From positions 186,001 through 250,000 of the forward strand of contig NZ_KE384401.1 in the NCBI RefSeq assembly GCF_000425585.1: DNA of 64,000 nt, written 5' to 3'. This document shows, one piece after another, positions 9,007-16,841 of the stretch (position 1 is its first letter; each line of letters starts with the position of its first letter). The position numbers and the translations under genes are program-made. The notes beneath the pieces are model-generated. The model did no database searches. It saw only the letters and a program-made list of their open reading frames with translations, and was not told the origin of the DNA. The DNA comes from Terrimonas ferruginea DSM 30193 (lineage in GTDB: Bacteria; Bacteroidota; Bacteroidia; Chitinophagales; Chitinophagaceae).

Positions 9007-11205
9007 CTACAAAGCCAGCAAACCCGCCTTCCACAACGTATTGACAGGCTTGTTATCCCAAAACAATTCAAAATCATCGAGGCCTGCTGCCTCATAACTG
9101 TCTTTCACTTCCTGCAGCGTATGTAATTGCGGGTTATCGACTGACACCTTCTTCAACGTCTCTGCCAGCCAATCGCCCTGCTCACGGCCCACGCTGATGC
9201 TGAATGGCGCGCGTTTGGTCTGAAAGGTGAAGGACGTCATTTCCCAACTGCTGCCTTTTTTGCTCTTGGTAAAATGTTCTACGGTGGGTGGCTGACCGAG
9301 ATAAACAATACGTGTGCTTGGTTTGGCTGAGGTGTAAATGTCCTGTTCCAGCATTTTCGCGATATAATCAGGCGCAACACTTGGTTTGGGTACCTTGAAA
9401 TCAAACCACTTTTGAAGCGGATCCTTAAAGCCGATGCCGTGCATGTAATTCAGCAATGATTTTTTTAACCCAAAGGCAAAGGTTTCGTGATCGGCGCCGG
9501 TCTCGTCGGTATGCACTAGGTCATTATTCGCAAAGGCGCCAACGGGTGCGGCGGCTTTTTTTACGTTAAACTTTTCCGGCTGCATGCCAACAGGACTGTG
9601 TGCAGTCATGGTAAACAAATGCCAGAAGGCAGACTGCAAAATGCCGGCGGCAAACATTTGCCTTATCATCTCTAGCGAATCAATTGTTTCCTGTTCGGTC
9701 TGCGTGGGAAAACCGTACATCAGGTAAGCATGCACCATAATGCCGGCTTCGGTAAAATTTTTATTCACCTGCGCTACCTGTGCTACGGTGATGCCTTTGC
9801 GGATCAACGCGAGCAGCCGGTCGCTGGCCACTTCCAGTCCGCCGGAGATAGCGATACATCCCGAACGTTTCAGCAACACACAAAGATCGCGGGTGAAACT
9901 TTTTTCAAAACGGACGTTGGCCCACCAGCTTACGGTGAGTTTGCGGCGGATGATTTCGAGCGCCAGGGCGCGCATCAGGGCGGGCGGCGCTGCTTCGTCT
10001 ACAAAATGAAAACCGTTTTGCTTCGTTTGACGGATCATCTCTTCCATCCGGTCTACCAGCAGCGAGGCGGCAACAGGCTCGTAGAGTTTAATATAATCGA
10101 GTGAAATATCACAGAAAGTACACTTGCCCCAATAACAACCATGCGCCATGGTGAGTTTATTCCATCGGCCATCGCTCCACATCCGGTGCATGGAATTCAC
10201 CACCTCGATGGCTGAAATATATTTATCCAGCAGCAGATCGCTGTAATCCGGTGTACCGACCTGTGCCTGTTTATAATCGGAGCAATTGGCATTGTTGACA
10301 TACTGCACGGCGCCATCCTGTAATAAAAAAGTGCGCTTTAGTTCTTCGGCAGATATATCACCTTCGGCAAACTTTACGAGCTGTTCCAAAGGAGCTTCGC
10401 CATCATCCAGCGTAATAAAATCGTAGAACTCGAAAACACGCGGATCGGTCAGCGACCGCAACTCGGTATTGGCGAAGCCGCCACCCATGGCCACGGTTAC
10501 ATCGGGGTAATGTTGTTTGATCCACTGGCCGCAACGCAGTGACATATACAAGTTGCCGGGAAAAGGAACGGAAATGGCCACCAGTTTGGGCTGCAGCCGT
10601 TGCATATGGGACTGCAGCAACTTGATGAGTAACTCATCGATAAAACTGTAGTCCTGTTGAAGCGAAGTATACAACTCGTCGAAACTATTGGCGGAGCGGC
10701 CGAGTTTTTCGGCGTAGCGGCTGAAACCGAAATGAACGTCCACACACTCGGTGATCAGATCAGAGAGGTCCTCGAGGTACATGGTGGCGAAATGTTTAGC
10801 CATATCCTGTGTGCCCATGGAACCAAAAGCCCAATCGAGGTCGGCGAGTTGCTCAAAGCGGCTGGCTTCGGGCAGGAAATCGCGCTTACAAATGCGATGG
10901 GCGAGTGTGGGGTTATGTCCCTGGAGGAAAAGGACTACCTCGTCGACGGTATGAATATATTCATCCCGGAGGGTCACCATGCGTGCAGCGTTAGGCGAGA
11001 GGGTAAAGCCCGACTGGTTGATCCGGTTAAAAAGGTCCTGCAGGCCCTGGCGGCAGAACAAAGCAATGGTGACTTCGATGCCCAGGTCGCTTTGAAAGGA
11101 GGCGATGTTTTTGGTGTTCAGGAAACCTTTCAGGTAGGCGGTGGCCGGGTAGGGCGTATTAAGCTGTGTGAAAGGCGGCGTAATCAGGAACACGGGAACA
11201 CTCAA
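9007..11205 (-). CDS. B12-binding-domain radical SAM protein
   Basis: 732 aa. The N-terminus (LITPPFTQLNTPYPATAYLKGFL) and residues about 205-285 (PKLVAISVPFPGN, VTVAMGGGFANTEL, DFITLDDGEAPLEQL) match the cobalamin-binding-like domain of B12-radical SAM enzymes. The [4Fe-4S] motif is C357-Y-W-G-K-C362-T-F-C365, a CX4CX2C spacing rather than the usual CX3CX2C. It is followed by a TIM-barrel-like region with SGGLEVASDRLLALIRKG and AYLMYGFPTQTEQETIDSL, as in HemN/BchE-type proteins. The C-terminal 200 residues are not recognised. Substrate unknown; relatives methylate or rearrange lipids, pigments or peptides. No partner gene adjoins it. Confidence 0.8.
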   Translation of the reverse strand: MSVPVFLITPPFTQLNTPYPATAYLKGFLNTKNIASFQSDLGIEVTIALFCRQGLQDLFNRINQSGFTLSPNAARMVTLRDEYIHTVDEVVLFLQGHNPTLAHRICKRDFLPEASRFEQLADLDWAFGSMGTQDMAKHFATMYLEDLSDLITECVDVHFGFSRYAEKLGRSANSFDELYTSLQQDYSFIDELLIKLLQSHMQRLQPKLVAISVPFPGNLYMSLRCGQWIKQHYPDVTVAMGGGFANTELRSLTDPRVFEFYDFITLDDGEAPLEQLVKFAEGDISAEELKRTFLLQDGAVQYVNNANCSDYKQAQVGTPDYSDLLLDKYISAIEVVNSMHRMWSDGRWNKLTMAHGCYWGKCTFCDISLDYIKLYEPVAASLLVDRMEEMIRQTKQNGFHFVDEAAPPALMRALALEIIRRKLTVSWWANVRFEKSFTRDLCVLLKRSGCIAISGGLEVASDRLLALIRKGITVAQVAQVNKNFTEAGIMVHAYLMYGFPTQTEQETIDSLEMIRQMFAAGILQSAFWHLFTMTAHSPVGMQPEKFNVKKAAAPVGAFANNDLVHTDETGADHETFAFGLKKSLLNYMHGIGFKDPLQKWFDFKVPKPSVAPDYIAKMLEQDIYTSAKPSTRIVYLGQPPTVEHFTKSKKGSSWEMTSFTFQTKRAPFSISVGREQGDWLAETLKKVSVDNPQLHTLQEVKDSYEAAGLDDFELFWDNKPVNTLWKAGLLAL

Positions 11206-11265
11206 GGGGGTGAAATTTGGGCAAAATTAAGGCAAAGTGGCGGGTTGGAGGGAGGGTGACTTATC

Positions 11266-11283
11266 TATACCCGATCAGGTATA
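11266..11283. promoter_or_regulatory. HipB-type operator 1
   Basis: TATACC-CGATCA-GGTATA, an 18-bp site of the form TATACC-N6-GGTATA. This resembles the E. coli HipB operator TATCC-N8-GGATA. It is the most distal of three. Confidence 0.75.
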
Positions 11284-11306
11284 TTTTTAAGCGACTTGTT
11301 TAATTC

Positions 11307-11324
11307 TATACCTTATCGGGTATA
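11307..11324. promoter_or_regulatory. HipB-type operator 2
   Basis: TATACC-TTATCG-GGTATA, 41 bp downstream of operator 1 (start to start), so on the same DNA face at about four helical turns. Confidence 0.75.
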
Positions 11325-11346
11325 ACATCGGAATTTTTATTATATT

Positions 11347-11364
11347 TATACCCGAAAGGGTATA
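11347..11364. promoter_or_regulatory. HipB-type operator 3, abutting the hipB start
   Basis: TATACC-CGAAAG-GGTATA, 40 bp downstream of operator 2. It ends only two bases before the hipB ATG at 11367, so a bound repressor would cover the start region. No Shine-Dalgarno sequence fits between operator and ATG. Confidence 0.75.
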
Positions 11365-11366
11365 TT

Positions 11367-11804
11367 ATGGAACAACATAATCTGGCTGACCTGGTCAAAT
11401 ATATGCGGCAATCAAACAAACTGACGCAAGACGAGCTTGCGCAGAAAGCCGGTGTAGGGCTTCGATTTATCCGTGACCTGGAGCAGGGAAAACAAACTAT
11501 CCGTATGGACAAGCTCAACCAAGTGCTTGCACTGTTTGGTTACAAAGTAGCTGCTACATCGGCCCGTAAGCAAGACCAGTGGGAGATCATCATGAACCAC
11601 ATGAACCGGAACGTACGCGTTACCCTTAAAGATTGGACCGAACGAACAGGGATACTGAAGGGGTATGAAATGAAGAATCAGCAGGTCCTGCATTGGGAAT
11701 TTATACCCAATCAAAATGCCTTGAAGTACCAGGACACGAAGGATGAAAAACTGGTGCACAAGATCGATAATGATGATTTACTCAACGTCGAAAACCTGGA
11801 TTAA
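11367..11804 (+). CDS. hipB: HipB-like antitoxin/repressor (HTH)
   Basis: 145 aa. Residues about 5-65 form an XRE helix-turn-helix of the HipB/y4mF type (LVKYMRQSNKLTQDELAQKAG, FIRDLEQGKQTIRMDKLNQVL). It should bind the three upstream TATACC-N6-GGTATA sites and repress its operon. Unlike E. coli HipB (88 aa) it has an extra C-terminal half (about 70-145, QWEIIMNHMNRNVRVTLKDW, WEFIPNQNALKYQD) of unknown role. The stop is two bases before hipS, so hipB, hipS and hipT form one operon. Confidence 0.85.
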   Translation: MEQHNLADLVKYMRQSNKLTQDELAQKAGVGLRFIRDLEQGKQTIRMDKLNQVLALFGYKVAATSARKQDQWEIIMNHMNRNVRVTLKDWTERTGILKGYEMKNQQVLHWEFIPNQNALKYQDTKDEKLVHKIDNDDLLNVENLD

Positions 11805-11806
11805 CC

Positions 11807-12139
11807 ATGAGAAGCGGTCGTGTATATTTTAAAGGGATCAGGGCCGGGAGGGTATGGCAGAACGAAGACGGCTATGGATTTCAATACAACCAGGAGTACC
11901 TAGGTACTGCTAATGCGGAACCTGTAAGCCTTACGCTACCGCTGTCAGCAAAACCTTTCCTGAGCAAAACCATGATTCCCTTCTTTGATGGACTGATTCC
12001 GGAAGGCTGGCTGCTCGATATTGCCATACAAAACTGGAAGCTCGACAACCGCGACCGGATGGGACTATTATTGGTGGCCTGCAAAGATTGTATCGGTGCG
12101 GTGAGCATCGAAGCGGAATCTGAAACCGAAAATGAATAA
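11807..12139 (+). CDS. hipS: HipS-like protein (HipA N-terminal subdomain)
   Basis: 110 aa corresponding to the N-subdomain 1 of HipA: GRVWQNEDGYGFQYNQEYL, then SLTLPLSAKPFLSKTMIPFFDGLIPEGWLLD, the 'FF.GLLPEG' signature. In two-gene hipBA systems this domain is fused to the kinase; here it is a separate small protein between hipB and the kinase, the layout of tripartite hipBST, where HipS acts as the antitoxin to the kinase HipT. It contains DNRDRMGLLLVACKDCIGAV, the 'D.fgLL...G.DciGAv' segment. Spacing is two bases to each neighbour. Confidence 0.85.
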   Translation: MRSGRVYFKGIRAGRVWQNEDGYGFQYNQEYLGTANAEPVSLTLPLSAKPFLSKTMIPFFDGLIPEGWLLDIAIQNWKLDNRDRMGLLLVACKDCIGAVSIEAESETENE

Positions 12140-12141
12140 AA

Positions 12142-13101
12142 ATGCAAGCGCACAGGTGTCTATACTGTTATCAAATATTGGAAAAGGAAGGTGCAGATTT
12201 CCACGAAAAATGTAGTCGTGATTTTTTTGGCACCACTAATCCGCCTGGATTGGAATACAACAGCGAGGAGATGCTGGAGTTGGCGAAAGAAATTGTGGTG
12301 CGAAGCATTGCCGTAACGGGTGTACAACCTAAACTATCGCTGGACCTCCAAAAAGACACAAAGGATCCAAAGAAATCCAGGCTGACCATTGTTGGCCTCT
12401 GGGGCGCTTATATATTGAAGCCTCCTACCGGCAGTTTTCCCCACTTACCAGAGAATGAAGACCTGACCATGCATCTTTCGAAACTGATGGATATCCCCAC
12501 GGCGAAGCACAGCCTGATCCGGCTGAAGTCGGGCGAGCTGGCCTATATTACCAAACGCTTTGACCGGCAGGGGCAGGAAAAACTGGCGCAGGAAGACATG
12601 TGCCAGCTAACCGAAACACTGACCGAAGACAAATACCGCAGTTCGATGGAAAAGGTCGGTAAGCATATCTTAAAGTATTCCTCGCGGCCAGGTCTCGATG
12701 CTGTTACCTATTTTGAAATGGCTTTGCTTTGTTTTCTTACAGGTAATGCAGACATGCACCTGAAAAACTTCTCGCTGCTCACCACGAAAGACCAACAGGT
12801 GATCTTGTCACCGGCCTATGATCTGCTCAGTACCAAAGTGGCCATACCGGAAGACGCAGAGGAAATGGCGCTTACAATCAATGCCAAAAAAAGAAAGATC
12901 AGGCGGGCGGATTTTATGGCCCTGGCAAAGACGCTCACGATACCTGAAAGATCGGCAGAGAACAGCTTGCGCAAACTGGCAGGATTGCTGCCGGAGATTT
13001 ACAGGTGGATTGAGATATCCTTCCTGCCGGAGGAGCAGAAAGAAAGCTATTCCGGAATTGTGAAGGAGCGTGCGGGTAAGCTCGGGGCTGTAGTCAACTG
13101 A
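12142..13101 (+). CDS. hipT: HipT-like serine/threonine kinase toxin
   Basis: 319 aa. The N-terminus has a CxxC-N-HxxKC pattern (CLYCYQILEKEGADFHEKC) that may bind zinc. The kinase core follows: the glycine-rich substitute loop VTGVQPKLSL (about 60-70), the ATP-lysine region GAYILKPP, the catalytic loop GNADMHLKNFSL (catalytic Asp in NAD), and the metal-binding Asp in SPAYDLLST. Known HipA/HipT kinases phosphorylate aminoacyl-tRNA synthetases (GltX or TrpS) and induce growth arrest; the target here is not visible. The N-subdomain missing from this protein is supplied by hipS. Confidence 0.87.
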   Translation: MQAHRCLYCYQILEKEGADFHEKCSRDFFGTTNPPGLEYNSEEMLELAKEIVVRSIAVTGVQPKLSLDLQKDTKDPKKSRLTIVGLWGAYILKPPTGSFPHLPENEDLTMHLSKLMDIPTAKHSLIRLKSGELAYITKRFDRQGQEKLAQEDMCQLTETLTEDKYRSSMEKVGKHILKYSSRPGLDAVTYFEMALLCFLTGNADMHLKNFSLLTTKDQQVILSPAYDLLSTKVAIPEDAEEMALTINAKKRKIRRADFMALAKTLTIPERSAENSLRKLAGLLPEIYRWIEISFLPEEQKESYSGIVKERAGKLGAVVN

Positions 13102-13130
13102 ATATAATATGTATCGTGATGTAAAATTTG

Positions 13131-13165
13131 AAACAGATAATGGGAAAAAATCCCATTATCTGTTT
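13131..13165 (+). terminator. Perfect 15-bp hairpin after hipT
   Basis: AAACAGATAATGGGA at 13131-13145 and its exact complement at 13151-13165, with loop AAAAA. It begins 29 bases after the hipT stop. The 3' T-run is short (TGTTTG), so it may be a weak terminator or an mRNA-stabilising structure. Confidence 0.6.
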
Positions 13166-13525
13166 GTAAAATGACATAACGTGTAAGCCAGGCAACCAAT
13201 ATCAGGTGCGAAGGCCAACTGATAACGAATGGAATCCTGATGTACCTGCTGCAAGACGACTCGCGTCCACACCGCTGTATAGCTGATCACCCGGTCAGCA
13301 AAGTAGCAGCACTTTTACCACTCCGATACAAAAAATAATCCGTCAGGTAAAGGTGTAATTGGCCGGATGCTTACATAGAAATGCCTTATTCCGGCAACGA
13401 TCTTCCGGCGGATTGATTACTAGTGACACTACCAGTAAACAAAGACAGACCGTTAATGAAAAGGATTTGAACATCGGCGCTGGAACTTTTATCCCGTTAT
13501 CTGGTTGTCTGCCCGAAGTCTGTTA
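13166..13525. other. Non-coding stretch between hipT and the glycosyltransferase
   Basis: No ORF with a plausible protein was found. The only 60-codon frame (13359-13541) reads as low-quality sequence and runs through the downstream promoter. No RNA gene was recognised. Confidence 0.4.
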
Positions 13526-13533
13526 TAGCTTTG
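13526..13533 (+). promoter_or_regulatory. -7 promoter box (TAGCTTTG), probably leaderless
   Basis: TAGCTTTG ends only four bases before the ATG at 13538. Transcription would start at or next to the A of the start codon, so the mRNA is probably leaderless. Confidence 0.5.
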
Positions 13534-13537
13534 CTGC

Positions 13538-14677
13538 ATGATCGTACTGATTTATGCTATCGTAATGCTGATCTCGTGGGTCAGCGTAACACTTTTTCTT
13601 GTCATCAATACCCGGAGAATCAGTTTTCTTAAAGACATGCCGGTAGCGCTTGATACAGCGCCGCTGGTTGCCGTGATCATTGCGGTAAAGGATGAAGAAG
13701 CCGACGTGGAGGAGGCGCTGCAAAGTGTGTGCAGGCTACAGTACCCGCATTTTCATATCATCGTTGTCAACGACCGTTTAACAGATAATACTGCAGCTAT
13801 CCTGCAACGGATAGCCATCAATGAACCACGCATTACCATCATAACCATAGATGAACTGGCAGAAGGATGGTTGGGGAAAAATCATGCTTTGTATAAAGGA
13901 TATATGGCCAGCACGGAAGAGTGGTTGCTGTTTACCGATGCGGATGTAAAATTCAGACCGCATGTTTTGCAGAAAGCGATGAACTATATCCGGCAAAAGC
14001 GGCTCGATCACCTGGTTGTATTGCCCGAGGTCACTTCAGGTTCTCATTTATTTCAAGCCATGATGAATGTATTTACCATCATGCTGGACATCAAGTTGCG
14101 GCCATGGACCGTATCCGATCCCGACTCCTCTTCTTCGATTGGGGTAGGGGCATTCAACTTTGTAAAAAGATCCGCTTATGAAAAAGCGGGTACGCATGCT
14201 GCGATCTCTTTACGACCCGACGACGATCTGAAATTGGGAGAAAGAATCAAAAGTGCCGGCGGGCGGCAGGACCTGCTTTATGGCGACCAGGAGGTGAGCC
14301 TGGCCTGGTATAACAGCCTCTCTGAATTTGTAAACGGGTTGATGAAGAATACGTATTCGGTATTTAATTACCGGTTTGTCTTTGCCATGGCGGCAGCGCT
14401 GGCGGCGTTGCTGGTGTTTGTACTGCCGGTTCCCTTATTGTTGCTGATGGGAACACCTTACGCCTGGATCGCACTGGCTATCATTGGTTGCCATATTGTT
14501 TTATTGTACGGCAACAAAGGCATCCGCGCACGCTGGTGGCATTTCCTTCTGGTGCCTTTTGCAGGATTGGTGATGGCCTATATTGTTATACGGGCATCGA
14601 TCCTGACCGAGCGCCAAGGCGGCATTTACTGGAGAAAAAGTTTTTATTCGTTGAAGGAGTTGCGCAAGCAGTTGTAA
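13538..14677 (+). CDS. Membrane glycosyltransferase family 2, CruC-like
   Basis: 379 aa. An N-terminal membrane segment (IVLIYAIVMLISWVSVTLFL) precedes a GT-A fold: VAVIIAVKDEEADVEEALQS, the DxD motif DADVK near residue 131, and a downstream acidic site LRPDDDLKLGERI. Three C-terminal membrane segments (about 280-360) end with GGIYWRKSFYSLKELRKQ, a tail typical of the CruC/hydroxychlorobactene glucosyltransferase and related hopanoid-type enzymes. The acceptor is therefore probably a carotenoid or other lipid, but no carotenoid gene adjoins. The gene stands alone behind its own promoter. Confidence 0.75.
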   Translation: MIVLIYAIVMLISWVSVTLFLVINTRRISFLKDMPVALDTAPLVAVIIAVKDEEADVEEALQSVCRLQYPHFHIIVVNDRLTDNTAAILQRIAINEPRITIITIDELAEGWLGKNHALYKGYMASTEEWLLFTDADVKFRPHVLQKAMNYIRQKRLDHLVVLPEVTSGSHLFQAMMNVFTIMLDIKLRPWTVSDPDSSSSIGVGAFNFVKRSAYEKAGTHAAISLRPDDDLKLGERIKSAGGRQDLLYGDQEVSLAWYNSLSEFVNGLMKNTYSVFNYRFVFAMAAALAALLVFVLPVPLLLLMGTPYAWIALAIIGCHIVLLYGNKGIRARWWHFLLVPFAGLVMAYIVIRASILTERQGGIYWRKSFYSLKELRKQL

Positions 14678-14727
14678 AAACATTTGAAATTACCTGCTTG
14701 GGAATGGTTTCATATCGTCGTGGCATG

Positions 14728-14784
14728 ATTACGCTTACTTCTGAAATACAAATCGGCTAATGCCCGCGTGATACAAACAGGATT
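14728..14784 (-). pseudogene. Relic of a serine hydrolase C-terminus
   Basis: Minus-strand translation gives NPVCITRALADLYFRSKRN, 14 of 19 residues identical to the C-terminus of the intact serine hydrolase at 4186-5241 (NPGAITRALADYYFRAKKN). The DNA shares an exact 14-base run. No upstream part of the gene remains, and the stop is displaced by five codons. It is what is left of a paralogue whose body was lost, right at the left edge of the defence island. Confidence 0.8.
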
Positions 14785-14888
14785 GTGAAGGCTAGGAAAT
14801 TTATTAAATTAGAAGATGATTATCAGTGAACAACAAATTTGTTAATTGGAAGTACACTTTATAGATTCAAAAACTCTTATGTATAGCA

Positions 14889-15746
14889 ATGAGTAATTCG
14901 CAACGTTTAGACTGGAAAAAGTACGAGGCCATTACCAAATACATTTATGAAACTTTGGGTAGTCAAGCCGGAGTTAAAATAAAAGGATATGGTCCTACGT
15001 GTAAGGTGACAGGGAAATCCGGCGTGGTTCATCAAATTGACGTTCTCGCTACGCACTCCGACGGCATTCATTCCTATCAGACTGCCATTGAATGTAAGTT
15101 CTGGAATGAGAAGATCAATAAGGATATTGTGATGAAGGTGTCTGAAATTATTGAAGACGCCGGTATTATGAAGGGTGTTATTGTTTCCAAAAGCGGATTC
15201 ACAGCAGATGGCATTACTTATGCTAAACACCGTAACATCGGTCTTGTTGAATTAAGAGAAGTTGAAGAAAAAGATCTGGAAGGGCAGTCTACAACATTCG
15301 ATGTCGGAACTGTGGAACTTCATATGCGGGTTACCAGGCTCCGTCCCGAAATTGTACGGATAGAACTGGATTCGATTGAAAATCCGCAAATAGAAAAGGA
15401 GTATTGGATAAATAACTACATCCTGAAATTAGCCGACGGGAATCAGGTTCCTTTTGCGAATTACCTCAAGGAGTTCCAGCATGAATTACATCGTCAAAAT
15501 AAGGAATGGCAAGCTGTTTCAAAAAGCTACGAAGTTCCGGGAGCAGTTTTAAATAATGTGCAAAGAAATTTTTCCGTCACTGTTAATGTCATAACGCTTA
15601 CCGGAGTACTGACTAAAACTGATCAAAACACTACTCATCAATTTACGTTGGTGGATCAGGTGTGGCTTATTATGAAATCGCTTTTCGAACAAAAGACTTT
15701 TACTTTTTCTGAGAGTGGCCTTATCGTAGAAAAAAAATCAGCGTAA
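14889..15746 (+). CDS. Mrr-like restriction endonuclease
   Basis: 285 aa. The N-terminal 130 residues are an Mrr_cat PD-(D/E)xK nuclease domain: WKKYEAITKYIYETLG, then HQIDV (D51) and TAIECKFW (E68-x-K70), followed by the motif GIMKGVIVSKSGFTADGITYAKHRNIGLVELR, the typical 'g..vs..gft..A..~A....i.li' Mrr signature. The C-terminal half is unclassified and may sense target DNA or modification. Mrr proteins cut modified or foreign DNA. It stands alone with no methylase beside it, which suits a type IV role. Its end overlaps a convergent small gene by 9 bp. Confidence 0.8.
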   Translation: MSNSQRLDWKKYEAITKYIYETLGSQAGVKIKGYGPTCKVTGKSGVVHQIDVLATHSDGIHSYQTAIECKFWNEKINKDIVMKVSEIIEDAGIMKGVIVSKSGFTADGITYAKHRNIGLVELREVEEKDLEGQSTTFDVGTVELHMRVTRLRPEIVRIELDSIENPQIEKEYWINNYILKLADGNQVPFANYLKEFQHELHRQNKEWQAVSKSYEVPGAVLNNVQRNFSVTVNVITLTGVLTKTDQNTTHQFTLVDQVWLIMKSLFEQKTFTFSESGLIVEKKSA

Positions 15747-15962
15747 CTCCACACTAACCTGCTTTTCACCGGATGCTGATTGAAAAGAAATTTGCGGGTG
15801 AATGATATCACTGATGTTCCCTGCTGCTATGTCGAATTCATTCCTGTCATCTGCCACAAACCAACTGTACTCCTGGCCGGTAGCACTGTGTACTTTCACA
15901 GTAAAATTTCCTTTTACAAATGTCAACCGGATATTTCTGCCATAAGTTAACGGTTGTTGCAT
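15738..15962 (-). CDS. Small beta-rich protein at the end of the abiE operon
   Basis: 74 aa, unrecognised. The sequence alternates polar and hydrophobic residues as in a small beta sandwich (RLTFVKGNFTVKVHS, YSWFVADDRNEFDIA, KQVSVELR). Its start is six bases after the abiEii stop on the same strand, so it is the third gene of that operon. Standard AbiE has only two genes. It overlaps the convergent Mrr-like gene by 9 bp at its end. Confidence 0.5.
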   Translation of the reverse strand: MQQPLTYGRNIRLTFVKGNFTVKVHSATGQEYSWFVADDRNEFDIAAGNISDIIHPQISFQSASGEKQVSVELR

Positions 15963-15968
15963 TGACCA

Positions 15969-16841
15969 CTATTCATTAAAAGATACGCGCTGCGTGAAGT
16001 TGATTTTTCTAACGAGGTCATGGAAATATTCAGGCGACCAAATCTCCATCACCTTCTCATCCCGGATAAAAGGCCGCACATCCGCTTTGATACTATCAAA
16101 AGATACTGCATCGATTTTTTCATCGAGCAACTGTATCACATTTGCTTCAGCAATCATCGGTGCCGGCCAGTCGCCGCTGTCGTAAGCCCTTGACCCCAGA
16201 TGCACCAAATTCAGCGGAACTGCTTTGCGGATATACCATTCCATGTCAAACCAATCTCTTCCCTTCACTCTTCCTTTCCATTTCCTGAATAGAAGGGCGT
16301 GCATTTTCCCTGCGAACAAATCCGGCAGTGTGAAGCATTTCACATAAAATGAGAAAGGCTTCAGCAAGAGTTTTTCCTCTGTTGTGAAATCGAGCGGTGG
16401 CCGGGTGTCCACTTCGATCTTTATTTTAATGGCCGGACGCATCTTCACCGATTCCTGCGGCATAATTTCCTTAATCACCAATTCTTTCCAGGTCGTGTCC
16501 GCCTTCAGGAAAGCCGAATCTACTTTCGTTTCCTTTGTTTTATTTTTTTCCTCGATGCTGACAGTCACCCCGAGTGCATTGAACTCTGTTTCGATTCCAC
16601 GCAGATAGGGTTCCAGTGAAAAATCACCATTTATTGCGAGCAAAGAAAAATCCAGGTCTTCCGAAAAACGGGGAAGCCCGTGAAAGATGCGAAGTGCTGT
16701 GCCACCATAGAAGGCGGCTTTCTCAAAAAAGCCACTACGCTGTAACCCTGCCAGCGCAATTTCCTGCATAATCTCCCGCAAAGCCTGCTCAGCATCCCCT
16801 TGTGTTGCGGGCTTATATTCTTCTAACCATTCCTTTATCAT
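15969..16841 (-). CDS. abiEii: AbiEii toxin, nucleotidyltransferase
   Basis: 290 aa of the nucleotidyltransferase AbiEii/AbiGii toxin family. Motifs: YGGTALRIFHGLPRFSEDLDF with GGT at 46-48 and acidic residues E61, D62 and D64, then LPDLFAGKMHALLFRKWKGR and DWFDMEWYI. AbiEii is the bacteriostatic toxin of type IV toxin-antitoxin/abortive infection systems; homologues transfer nucleotides to tRNA acceptor stems. The start overlaps the abiEi stop by four bases, so translation is coupled. Confidence 0.9.
   Translation of the reverse strand: MIKEWLEEYKPATQGDAEQALREIMQEIALAGLQRSGFFEKAAFYGGTALRIFHGLPRFSEDLDFSLLAINGDFSLEPYLRGIETEFNALGVTVSIEEKNKTKETKVDSAFLKADTTWKELVIKEIMPQESVKMRPAIKIKIEVDTRPPLDFTTEEKLLLKPFSFYVKCFTLPDLFAGKMHALLFRKWKGRVKGRDWFDMEWYIRKAVPLNLVHLGSRAYDSGDWPAPMIAEANVIQLLDEKIDAVSFDSIKADVRPFIRDEKVMEIWSPEYFHDLVRKINFTQRVSFNE

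Noticed and set aside
13359-13541. 60-codon ORF upstream of the glycosyltransferase
   Set aside because: It runs through the predicted promoter and overlaps the glycosyltransferase start in another frame, with no protein-like features.
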